A stretch of 14,082 nucleotides of DNA, taken from assembly GCA_051010195.1 (NCBI GenBank), contig JBPCVV010000366.1, forward strand, positions 1-14,082, in the 5' to 3' direction. Positions 7,709-14,082 of this stretch are shown in pieces; position 1 is the stretch's first letter; each line of letters opens with the position of its first letter. Under the pieces are notes generated by a model, which was not told where the DNA came from, ran no database searches, and saw only the letters and a program-made list of their open reading frames with translations. Position numbers and translations under genes: made by a program. The stretch comes from Anderseniella sp051010195 (GTDB lineage Bacteria > Pseudomonadota > Alphaproteobacteria > Rhizobiales > Aestuariivirgaceae).

Positions 7709-8902
7709 TCAGCCGCCGAGAGCCATGAACAGCGCTGAATCGATAGCCTTCTTCCAGATACTGTCGGTGGCCGGTACGCTGTTTTTGGTGTGCACGGGAG
7801 CTTTATACACCAGCTTGCCATCACTCAGGATGCGAACCACTCCAATGGCCGTACCCGCCTTGATCGGCGCTTTCAACGGACCGGAATAGACGAGTTGAAC
7901 CTCGGCGGTGGCCTGCTCTTCTTCTGACAACAGGGTCAGTATATCTTTCTTGGTAACCAGTTTGACCGATGGTTCTTCGCCGCCCCAGACACGGGCCTGA
8001 CCAACAGTGTCGCCCGCCGAAAACAGCCGTACCGCACGAAACTTGCGAAAGCCGAAGTCAAGCAGGCGTTCGGTTTCCTGGGCCCGGTCGCGCCTGGATT
8101 TCATGCCGCCGACGACAACAATCAGTCGCCTGCCTTCACGTTCGGCGGAACCGATCATGCCATAGCCGGAATCCCTGATGTAACCGGTCTTGACGCCGTC
8201 GGCGCCACGATACTTGCCCAGCAGCGGGTTGCGGTTTTGTTGGGTGATGTTGTTCCAGGTAAATTCGCGTATGCCGTAGTATTTGTAGTATTTCGGAAAC
8301 ACCTCGATAATGTAGCGAGTCAGACTGGCCAGTTCACGCATGGTGGTCAGGTGACCTTCCGCGGGCAGGCCGGTGGCGTTTTTGAAGGTGGACTTTGGCA
8401 ACCCCAACTCGCGTGCGCGTCTGGTCATGTCGTCGGCAAAGCCGTCTTCGGTACCGCCGATCGCCTGCGCAATTGCGATTGCCGCATCATTGCCGGAGTG
8501 AACGACGACACCCTTGATCAGATTCTCCAAACTTACTATCGACCCCACCTCGGCGTACATGGTGGAACTTCGCGACGGAGCCCCTCCCCGGCGCCACGCG
8601 TCTTCGGTAATGGTGAATTCATCAGTAAGTTTCAAACGACCCTGCTTGAGCCGCTCAAACACCATGATCATGGTCATGATCTTGCTCATGCTGGCCGGAG
8701 GCACCAGTTCATCGGCGTTTTTCTCAAAAAGCACCTTGCCGGACCTGCTGTCCATGACAATGGCATAGTCGGCAATGGTTTCGAATTCCTGGGCCGCCGC
8801 GGTGTTCCAAGGCACATAAACCAGCAATGAAACGACAATCGTCGCACAAGCCAGGAGGAACCGGGCTTGGGCGTTACTGTTGTACCTTGCCTTATCTAGC
8901 AT
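7709..8902 (-). CDS. D-alanyl-D-alanine carboxypeptidase (PBP5/6 family)
   Basis: This is a periplasmic low-molecular-weight penicillin-binding protein that trims the terminal D-alanine from peptidoglycan pentapeptides. From the ATG at 8902 it has 397 residues. Residues 1-37 form a signal peptide with a hydrophobic stretch FLLACATIVVSLLVYV and a probable cut after TAAA. All three active-site motifs are present: SMSK (71-74, nucleophile S71), SGN (136-138) and KTG (238-240). A PBP5-type C-terminal beta domain follows (about 290-380). The last residues (SIWKKAIDSALFMALGG) could form the amphipathic membrane anchor of the family. The frame is open upstream to a TTG at 8965 with an ATG at 8944, neither with a good ribosome-binding site. 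The 8902 start gives the most normal signal peptide, though only a weak GGCGGT precedes it. It sits between the rlpA-like gene and tmk. Confidence 0.93.
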   Translation of the reverse strand: MLDKARYNSNAQARFLLACATIVVSLLVYVPWNTAAAQEFETIADYAIVMDSRSGKVLFEKNADELVPPASMSKIMTMIMVFERLKQGRLKLTDEFTITEDAWRRGGAPSRSSTMYAEVGSIVSLENLIKGVVVHSGNDAAIAIAQAIGGTEDGFADDMTRRARELGLPKSTFKNATGLPAEGHLTTMRELASLTRYIIEVFPKYYKYYGIREFTWNNITQQNRNPLLGKYRGADGVKTGYIRDSGYGMIGSAEREGRRLIVVVGGMKSRRDRAQETERLLDFGFRKFRAVRLFSAGDTVGQARVWGGEEPSVKLVTKKDILTLLSEEEQATAEVQLVYSGPLKAPIKAGTAIGVVRILSDGKLVYKAPVHTKNSVPATDSIWKKAIDSALFMALGG

Positions 8903-8985
8903 GGTGACCGCCGTTGTTTTCAAGTTGCTGGATTCTCCACACATTACCCGCACGTATGTGCGCAATCAACAGCATGCCGGGCCAA

Positions 8986-9939
8986 TCAGTTGATTGCGGA
9001 ATTCACAACAGCGTCATGATGACCGCGGGCGCGGACCTGCTCCAGCGCCGACTGAGCGGTTGCATGGTTATCAAGCGGACCAACCCGAACCCGATACAAG
9101 GGGCCGTATGATCCGTTGGCAGGTTTGATCTGGACACTGCCGAGATCAGCCAGGGCTTCCTTGGTGCGCCAGGCGTTACCCGGGTCAGAAAAAGCGGCCA
9201 CCTGAATATAGTAACCACCTCCTCCAGAATAGGCTGACGCTGCTGCGCTTGCGGTACCCACCTGTGGTTGCTCACCGCCGTAACGGCCATCGCGCAGGTT
9301 GGCGCCGGCGATCATCTCGTTCAATGGCGTACGGCGCTTAAGCTCTTCGTTCATTGCAGCGAGATGGCCATAGGTCGGATCCTTCAGGGGCGCCGGGCCG
9401 ATGTATTGTACGTGCGCCTTGGTCTTGCCCCTGCCCCGGAACCTGAGCAGATCGGCGGAGCGCTTGGACATGTCGATGATGCGATCGTTTACGAATGGAC
9501 CGCGGTCGTTGACCCGGACAATCACCTCACGACCATTTTCCAGGTTGGTAACCTTGGCATAACTTGGCAGTTCCATGGTGGTGTGGGCAGCGGTCAGTTG
9601 CTCCATGTCGAACCACTCGCCATTCGACGTCATACGCCTGTTGAATTTCGGGCCGTACCAGGATGCCATGCCCGACTTGCTGTAGTTCGGCTCATGTTTC
9701 GGATAGAACCAGTTGTCGGCAACCTGGTATGGCTTGCCGACATGGCGCCTGCCACCCCCCTTGGGCATGGGGCCTTTCGCGTCATCCCATATGGGAGAGC
9801 CAACACCGGCGAAGGGATCTTTCTTGCCGGAACCCGAACAGCCCGCAAGAGCAATGGCAACGGCGCACAGAACGCCCGCGCCGAGAAAGTAGTATCCGTT
9901 GTTCCGGCGGGTTGGCAGCCGCAAATTCTGATCTGTCAT
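8986..9939 (-). CDS. rlpA: RlpA-like septal-ring lytic transglycosylase lipoprotein with SPOR domain
   Basis: This 317-residue outer-membrane lipoprotein is predicted to cleave glycan strands lacking stem peptides at the division site. The N-terminus has a hydrophobic stretch and the lipobox LAGC with the acylated cysteine at 34. A double-psi beta-barrel domain (about 88-180) shows GMASWYGPKF, TSNGEWFD, LTAAHTTMELPSYAKVTNLE and VNDRGPF. H119 and D145 are 26 residues apart, the same spacing as the essential His and Asp I recall for Pseudomonas RlpA. A SPOR domain occupies about 238-316 (YYIQVAAFSD to GHHDAVV) and would bind denuded septal peptidoglycan. The start ATG at 9939 is preceded by AGGA at about ten bases. 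It heads the minus-strand cluster with the carboxypeptidase next, so two wall enzymes are encoded side by side. Confidence 0.94.
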   Translation of the reverse strand: MTDQNLRLPTRRNNGYYFLGAGVLCAVAIALAGCSGSGKKDPFAGVGSPIWDDAKGPMPKGGGRRHVGKPYQVADNWFYPKHEPNYSKSGMASWYGPKFNRRMTSNGEWFDMEQLTAAHTTMELPSYAKVTNLENGREVIVRVNDRGPFVNDRIIDMSKRSADLLRFRGRGKTKAHVQYIGPAPLKDPTYGHLAAMNEELKRRTPLNEMIAGANLRDGRYGGEQPQVGTASAAASAYSGGGGYYIQVAAFSDPGNAWRTKEALADLGSVQIKPANGSYGPLYRVRVGPLDNHATAQSALEQVRARGHHDAVVNSAIN

Positions 9940-10108
9940 GATCGCAGTTTTCCTGATCTAAATGCCGTGTTCCGGTACGCGCACCCTTAATGGGTTGGCT
10001 AAATGTTTAATGAGTTTGCAGCAATGACGGTAAAGGCGAGGTTCAGGAACACGGTTAATGAAGCCTTGCCACTTTCACCAGAGAGGCAGCCAACCTATAG
10101 TCCGCCTC

Positions 10109-11467
10109 ATGAACCAGATCCCCTCTCCCGCCGGCATGTCCTCCTCACTCAGTTCAAGGCTGAGCTGCGCGATTATGGCGCGGCCAGTTTCGGATCAGGA
10201 CCTGCAGGCTGCGGCGTTGTTTACGTTGGATGCCGTTGCCAACATTGTTGCGGGCCGCAATTCAGTACAGGGCCGGAAACTGCTGGCCTGGCAGCGCGCC
10301 ATGTCCGGGGGTTCGAACCGGGCCATCGACACGGCAAGATTATCGTTCTTGTACGGAAGCTTATGCCATATTCTTGAGGTGGATGACCTGCATCGCGCGT
10401 CGGTGGTGCACCCCGGGTGTATCGTTGTGCCTGCCGTATTCGCGTTTGCGTCCGGCCAAAACGGCAAGTCGGCCCTGTCCGCCATCCTCAGGGGTTTTGA
10501 GGCCTGTTGCCGGGTTGGTATGAGCGTCGGGCCTGAGCACTACAAGATCTGGCACAACACGGCCACTTGCGGACCGTACGGGTCTGCCATGGCAGTTGCC
10601 AGTCTGCTCGGCCTTGATGAAGCGGGTTGTGTCAACGCACTCGGCAATGCCGGATCTCAGTCCGCCGGACTGTGGCAGTTTCTCGATACCGGTGCTGAAA
10701 CCAAGCATCTGCACGCCGGACGCGGCGCCGAGGCCGGCCTTGTTGCAGCTACGCTGGCTCAACAGGGGTTCACCGGCGCACCTGAAATTCTTGAAGGGGA
10801 CCGCGGGTTTTACAAGGCGACTTGCCCCGACCCGGACCCGACGCGGCTTCTGCCGGCACCAGAAGAAACATGGCAACTCCACGAGACGTCCATCAAACCA
10901 TGGCCGTCGTGCCGGCACACCCACCCTGCGATAGAGTGTGCGCTGGCACTTCACCAGGAGTTGCCCGACTATGCTGGTGTCCGCGCGATCAGGGTTTTCG
11001 CCTATCAGGCCGCGCTCGATTTGTGTGACCGGGCGGAAGTCGAGACGGACTATGCGGCCAAGTTTTCCCTGCAACACTGTGTAGCAACGGCACTGATCAG
11101 GGGGTCTGTCGTGTTCGACAATTTCGAAGCAGAAGCGCGCCTGGAAACCGCCGATCTGCGCTCCAGGACCGCGGTGTCCTGTGCGGACCGGTACCAGTCG
11201 GCCTACCCTGTGCATTGGGGCAGCCGGGTAGAGGTTGAACTGAACGACGGATTCGTCGTCTCGCACGAAGTGTCTGACGCGCGCGGCGACCCGGAATTGC
11301 CGCTGTCACACGATGACATGGTGGCAAAAGCGCGAGGCTTGCTGGTTCACGGCGGTCACCCGGACCCGGACAACCTGATAGAGTCCATCCTGGCCATGCC
11401 TCAGTCCGGTGACGTGCCTGATCTTTCTCAATTGGTAATCGACAACACTGCCTCAATCGACAGTTGA
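10109..11467 (+). CDS. MmgE/PrpD family protein
   Basis: This cytoplasmic protein of about 452 residues belongs to the family of 2-methylcitrate dehydratase (PrpD), cis-aconitate decarboxylase and iminodisuccinate epimerase. Conserved parts are LEVDDLHRASVVHPG (89-103 from this start), TCGPYGSAMAVASLLGLD, TKHLHAGRGAEAGLVAATLA and SIKPWPSCRHTHPAIE. These match the family active-site regions, including the HPG block, the K-x-L-H-x-G helix and the KPWPSC-x-x-x-H loop. It is not close enough to PrpD for me to assign a substrate. The start is uncertain. ATG 10058 has AGGA nine bases upstream but would add a non-conserved stretch; ATG 10109 has a TATAGT box (10096-10101) seven bases ahead and no ribosome-binding site; ATG 10136 is also possible. 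It stands alone on the plus strand. Its end overlaps the convergent Sel1 gene by 15 bases. Confidence 0.87.
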   Translation: MNQIPSPAGMSSSLSSRLSCAIMARPVSDQDLQAAALFTLDAVANIVAGRNSVQGRKLLAWQRAMSGGSNRAIDTARLSFLYGSLCHILEVDDLHRASVVHPGCIVVPAVFAFASGQNGKSALSAILRGFEACCRVGMSVGPEHYKIWHNTATCGPYGSAMAVASLLGLDEAGCVNALGNAGSQSAGLWQFLDTGAETKHLHAGRGAEAGLVAATLAQQGFTGAPEILEGDRGFYKATCPDPDPTRLLPAPEETWQLHETSIKPWPSCRHTHPAIECALALHQELPDYAGVRAIRVFAYQAALDLCDRAEVETDYAAKFSLQHCVATALIRGSVVFDNFEAEARLETADLRSRTAVSCADRYQSAYPVHWGSRVEVELNDGFVVSHEVSDARGDPELPLSHDDMVAKARGLLVHGGHPDPDNLIESILAMPQSGDVPDLSQLVIDNTASIDS

Positions 11468-12373
11468 TCCGCCGAGGATTTCGGTTTCCGCCGGCGGATT
11501 GCTGGCACCGACCTCAAGCGTCTCATCAGATTGTGGTGTCGCATCGGCCGCTGCGTTTGATGGGGCACTGGTTTCCGGCTCGGTTGGTTCCGCTTTGGCG
11601 GCAACCTCGAGCACCGCCCGCAATCTCACCATGTTGTTGGCACCGTGGATGTTTCCGGCGGCAGCTGACAGTTGATAGAGTTGCAGTGCCCTTTTGGTGT
11701 CCTTCACGGTTCCCCAGCCCATTTCATACATGCCGCCGAGATTGTTCTGGCCCCATGAATTGCCGGACTTTGCCGTATCGCTGAACAGCCGGAAGGCGCT
11801 CTGCAGGTCACGGTCAACTCCCTTTCCCTGCAGATACATCAGCCCGAGATTGTTCTTGGAGGCGACATGGCCAAGGTCTGCAGCCTTTCCATAGAAGCTG
11901 ACCGCCTTACCCGCCACCGCCTTGACCCCCTTGCCGTAGTGATAGGCATCGGCGGCCCAGTAAGCCGCTTCGACGTGCCCCTTGTCGGCGGCGCTGGCAT
12001 AGAGAGTGACGGCGTTCTTGGGATTGGCTTTCAGTCCCTTTGCACCGTCGCGCAGCAGGTTCGCCAACAGAAACTGTGCTTCCGCATTGCCCTTCTCCGA
12101 CGCCGACGTCAGCCAGCGCGCCGCGCTCACCGGGCGAACAGGAGTTTTATTTTCGCCGGACAAATAGTCTTTCGCCAGGGATATCTGGATGTCGATATCG
12201 CCTTCTTCCGCCAGTTTGAGCTTCTCCTTGAATGTGGGAGGAGGATCCACGGCATCCTGAGGCACTTCAACGAGCGGATCGGTATCAACGGATTGCGACC
12301 AGGAGGGCGATGACAACAGGCCGGCCAGAACCATTGCGCTGACCGCAACTGCAAGTTTCGTGAATTCTTTCAT
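11453..12373 (-). CDS. Secreted Sel1-repeat (TPR-like) protein
   Basis: This is a predicted periplasmic protein of 306 residues. A signal peptide (MKEFTKLAVAV, hydrophobic core to residue 22, likely cut near SWSQS) is followed by about five Sel1-like alpha-helical repeats between residues 60 and 240. Recognisable units are AARWLTSASEKGNAEAQFLL, AVTLYASAADKGHVEAAYWA, AVSFYGKAADLGHVASKNNL, AFRLFSDTAKSGNSWGQNNL and ALQLYQLSAAAGNIHGANNM. Such repeats make protein-protein contacts and often act in envelope assembly or signalling. The last 65 residues are low-complexity, rich in Ala, Pro, Glu and Thr, and probably unstructured. Two ATG codons sit together (12376 and 12373) just after GGGGAG; the second has better spacing, and the open frame begins further up at a TTG. 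The DUF2147 gene lies 96 bases upstream on the same strand. The partner is unknown. Confidence 0.87.
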   Translation of the reverse strand: MKEFTKLAVAVSAMVLAGLLSSPSWSQSVDTDPLVEVPQDAVDPPPTFKEKLKLAEEGDIDIQISLAKDYLSGENKTPVRPVSAARWLTSASEKGNAEAQFLLANLLRDGAKGLKANPKNAVTLYASAADKGHVEAAYWAADAYHYGKGVKAVAGKAVSFYGKAADLGHVASKNNLGLMYLQGKGVDRDLQSAFRLFSDTAKSGNSWGQNNLGGMYEMGWGTVKDTKRALQLYQLSAAAGNIHGANNMVRLRAVLEVAAKAEPTEPETSAPSNAAADATPQSDETLEVGASNPPAETEILGGSTVD

Positions 12374-12469
12374 CATTCTCCCCAAATGTGCCCTGATAAC
12401 ATCGCCTTGTTACATGCAGGTGCCCAATTTGGCCAGCCCCGGTGTTAACCTGCACGGGTTGTCAGGCGT

Positions 12470-12901
12470 CTACTGGACTCTTGTCCAGGTCTGCGACCCG
12501 CACAGGATGAGCGCAAAACAGCCTTCCACTTTCATGGTGGTGCGTTTCGGTTTCAGATAGAGGTCGTAGACTTTGCCGTCTTCGGCATTATACACCAGCC
12601 CCTTGAGTTGGGAATCATCATCCGGCTGCAAGCCGCGGATGATTGTCAGTCCCAGCAATGGCCTGCTTCTCTGGGCGGCGTCGGGATTGTTGATATCGGT
12701 CTTGGGTTGCCCGTTTGCATTATTGGGCTCCCTGAGCCAGACCACCCGGCCGCACAAGTCGCCGCCGCACTGGGAAATTTCTATATTGGAACGACCGTCC
12801 TCATCCGCCCAGATGCCCAATGCCCGCTGGACGGGTTGCGCACCGGCAACCTGCAGTCCTGAGGTGAGCAACAATACCAAACCTAGCCAAAACTTGTTCA
12901 T
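12470..12901 (-). CDS. Secreted DUF2147 domain protein
   Basis: This is a small exported protein of 143 residues. A signal peptide (MNKFWLGLVLLLTSGLQVAGA, cut before QPVQ) precedes one DUF2147 domain that fills the rest. Family hallmarks are GIWADEDGRSNIEISQCGGD, LCGRVVWL, NNPDAAQRSRPLLGL, the YNAEDGKVYDLYL strand and a terminal GSQTWTR. Four cysteines (C45, C50, C128, C134) could form two disulfides in the periplasm. The family is common in proteobacteria and probably lipocalin-like in fold, with no settled function. The frame is open to a GTG at 12946, but the ATG at 12901 gives a clean signal peptide. No strong ribosome-binding site is visible. The palindrome at 12957-12968 lies about 56 bases upstream of this start. 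Confidence 0.88.
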   Translation of the reverse strand: MNKFWLGLVLLLTSGLQVAGAQPVQRALGIWADEDGRSNIEISQCGGDLCGRVVWLREPNNANGQPKTDINNPDAAQRSRPLLGLTIIRGLQPDDDSQLKGLVYNAEDGKVYDLYLKPKRTTMKVEGCFALILCGSQTWTRVQ

Positions 12902-12956
12902 CGTCGTAACAGCGCCGCTTTTTAATACCTTGTCGATCAAGTCCACTACGATTGAT

Positions 12957-12968
12957 CTGTGGCCACAG
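12957..12968. promoter_or_regulatory. Palindrome CTGTGGCCACAG upstream of the DUF2147 gene
   Basis: This perfect 12-bp palindrome lies in the 192-bp gap between the DUF2147 gene and tRNA-Ser. Its inner ten bases, TGTGGCCACA, are identical to the palindrome at 1341-1350 in the MFS/AraC gap. Both copies are intergenic and I found no third copy in the window. A shared DNA-binding protein is a possible explanation, but this is inferred from sequence alone. Confidence 0.3.
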
Positions 12969-13093
12969 TTGGACGAATGTGGTGAACGTAATATGAAAAC
13001 ATCTCAAAGGCCGGTTTTAAAGTCTTGCGCACCGGCACCGGGCCGATTAAACACTTTCGACATTGGACATGTGACCATCCACATTCTCGTTGC

Positions 13094-13181
13094 GGAGGGG
13101 TGGCAGAGTGGTCGAATGCGGCGGTCTTGAAAACCGTTGGGCTTCACGGTCCCGGGGGTTCGAATCCCTCCCCCTCCGCCA
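13094..13181 (+). tRNA. tRNA-Ser (anticodon UGA)
   Basis: This is a complete cloverleaf with the long variable arm of serine tRNAs. The acceptor stem is GGAGGGG (13094-13100) paired with CCCCTCC (13171-13177), followed by discriminator G and an encoded CCA (13179-13181). The anticodon TGA at 13128-13130 lies in loop CTTGAAA and reads UCA and other UCN codons. The T arm GGGGG-TTCGAAT-CCCTC has one G-U pair. The gene lies between the DUF2147 gene and the lytic transglycosylase gene. Phage-like DNA begins downstream of its 3' end, and tRNA-Ser genes are common integration sites. Confidence 0.96.
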
Positions 13182-13214
13182 GTTATACCTCACATGTTGT
13201 TGTTATTGTTGTAT

Positions 13215-13235
13215 AATACTGAAGTTGTCAGTATT
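13215..13235. repeat. Perfect 8-bp inverted repeat downstream of tRNA-Ser
   Basis: AATACTGA (13215-13222) and TCAGTATT (13228-13235) form an 8-bp stem with loop AGTTG, starting 33 bases after the tRNA. It is followed by CTTCC rather than a run of T, so it is a weak terminator by the usual rule, though it could end tRNA transcription or mark a recombination site. A GTT-rich stretch (13196-13212) lies just before it. Confidence 0.35.
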
Positions 13236-13393
13236 CTTCCCCACTTCCATTTCCACTATGTGTCTTTGTTGGATGGGCCAGTCGTGGTTCTTCGCCCAGG
13301 TACTGCGGCCTCGCATCTGGCCTCGCCCAGACCTTGTTCCGGTCCAGCATCTGGACAATATCCGCTTCGGAGACGGATATCTTGGCTGCATTA

Positions 13394-13678
13394 TTAATCT
13401 CGTTTCAGTTGTGTTTTCCCCGCCATCAGTTCGTTGACGTCTCCACCTTCCTCTGCGTATTGCCTGAACGTGAACATTAACTGCTTTGCCAACTGCTCGT
13501 TCGTTATTTCGTCCGCATCGACGACTGTGTGCTGATAGCCTTCTCTCCATTCCTCTGGCCGTCTGTTCTTGAGCCAGAATATCATCGAGGCAGTGTAGCC
13601 AACGACTGCACCGAGCCCTTTTAAGACTTTCGCCCAGCTTCTACAAATGGCAACGTTGAGGCTATAGAAGACGTGCAC
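13394..13678 (-). pseudogene. Phage terminase small-subunit-like fragment
   Basis: The open frame is 94 codons with a GTG start. Residues about 27-47 (VGYTASMIFWLKNRRPEEWR) strongly resemble the C-terminal part of phage terminase small-subunit-type HTH proteins, which carry an (A)x(I)FWLKNRRPE.WR motif after an N-terminal DNA-binding domain. The tail YQHTVVDADEITNEQLAKQL also fits such proteins. The expected N-terminal domain of some 80-100 residues is absent, and the first 25 residues look unrelated, so this is a truncated relic rather than a working gene. No large subunit, portal, integrase or capsid gene is near. It lies 3' of tRNA-Ser, consistent with an old prophage insertion. Alternatively it is a short hypothetical gene of unknown role. 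The 604-bp region 13182-13785 holds nothing else I can support apart from the inverted repeat. Confidence 0.5.
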
Positions 13679-13785
13679 GCACCTGAGGAGCTACCAAGGG
13701 TAAAGGCTTCTTGATCGCAAACCGTGACAAACCAGCGCCAAAATGCAAAAAAACCGGTCCGGTGCAATACATCTTGTGGAGAAAC

Positions 13786-14082
13786 ATGATGCGAGTTCTC
13801 AACTGGCTTTTCATCGGCCTGGCCATCACGGTGGTGTCATGGACTGCGCCAGCGATGGCAGCGAAATGTGGCAACACCGGCGCGGGATTCGAGCGCTGGA
13901 AGCAGCAATTCGCAGCCGAGGCAAAGGCCCGGGGCATCAACAACCGGGCGATCTCGGCCTTGAATAAGGCACGCTATGCCAAGAAGACGATCCGTGCGGA
14001 CCGCAACCAGAAGAGTTTCAGGTACTCGCTCAAGAAATTCATGCAGGTGCGCGGCGCGGCCACTATCGTGCGGCAGGGCCGG
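13786..14082 (+). CDS. Lytic murein transglycosylase (MltB/SltB-like), N-terminal part, cut by window end
   Basis: The first 99 codons of a gene run off the right edge. A signal peptide (MMRVLNWLFIGLAITVV..., probably cut after APAMA) is followed by GFERWKQQFAAEAKARGINN, a DRNQKSFRYSLKKFMQVR block (DR-x-Q-x-x-F is typical) and ATIVRQGR. These match the start of the lytic murein transglycosylase family that cleaves the MurNAc-GlcNAc bond to yield 1,6-anhydro ends. The catalytic glutamate would lie beyond the window. GGAG at 13778-13781 precedes two adjacent ATG codons; the second (13789) is better spaced, the first is reported. In related genomes such a gene often lies near tRNA-Ser and the rlpA cluster, so this is probably the ancestral neighbour. 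Confidence 0.88.
   Translation, partial: MMRVLNWLFIGLAITVVSWTAPAMAAKCGNTGAGFERWKQQFAAEAKARGINNRAISALNKARYAKKTIRADRNQKSFRYSLKKFMQVRGAATIVRQGR

Noticed and set aside
10361..11266. Long minus-strand open frame of about 300 codons opposite the MmgE/PrpD gene
   Set aside because: It is the antisense shadow of a clearly conserved gene, rich in Arg and Gly with no recognisable domain.
13203..13391. Minus-strand frame with an ATG at 13391 overlapping the relic's stop codon
   Set aside because: About 62 codons, basic and without a recognisable motif. The other frame of the same DNA looks at least as protein-like, so I cannot support it as a gene.
13025..13437. Small plus-strand open frames running through the tRNA-Ser gene
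   Set aside because: Their middle parts are simply translations of the tRNA, a well-known source of false small proteins.
13182..13785. Attachment-site repeat of the tRNA-Ser 3' end
   Set aside because: I searched by eye for the CCCTCCGCCA end and found no second copy in this stretch.
1..14082. CRISPR array, insertion sequence or anti-phage defence operon
   Set aside because: No spaced direct repeats, transposase motifs or recognisable defence genes are visible in the window.

Overview
The window looks like a chromosomal segment of an alphaproteobacterium, most likely a marine Hyphomicrobiales-type organism. This rests on the moderately high GC, on the gene order rlpA, D-Ala-D-Ala carboxypeptidase, tmk, holB, metG, tatD, MBL hydrolase (a common alphaproteobacterial arrangement), on the short zinc-less MetG, and on a DMSP-lyase-like cupin gene. 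The taxon is an inference from protein families and gene order, not from a marker search.

Layout, left to right. Positions 52-1314 (minus) encode an MFS transporter. It is divergent from an AraC-family regulator with an N-terminal cupin (1436-2227, plus). The 121 bp between them hold overlapping face-to-face promoters and a 10-bp palindrome. From 9939 down to 2256 runs a tightly packed minus-strand cluster: RlpA-like SPOR lipoprotein, PBP5-type D-Ala-D-Ala carboxypeptidase, thymidylate kinase, DNA polymerase III delta prime, methionyl-tRNA synthetase, TatD nuclease, PhnP-like MBL hydrolase, and a DddQ-like DMSP lyase cupin as last gene. Several of these junctions overlap by ATGA or TGATG, so translational coupling is likely. 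The cluster joins cell-wall remodelling, dTTP supply, replication-clamp loading and tRNA charging.

From 9940 to 13785 lies a block with more accessory content: an MmgE/PrpD-family protein (plus) whose end overlaps a Sel1-repeat secreted protein (minus), a secreted DUF2147 protein (minus), a tRNA-Ser(UGA) gene, and a 604-bp stretch holding a decayed phage terminase-small-subunit-like fragment. The window ends inside a lytic murein transglycosylase gene (plus) starting at 13786.

Most of the window is ordinary housekeeping DNA, and I see no CRISPR array, insertion sequence or clear new defence system. The best leads are the DddQ-like enzyme coupled to a housekeeping operon beside an AraC/MFS pair, the phage relic next to tRNA-Ser, and one 10-bp palindrome occurring in two intergenic regions.
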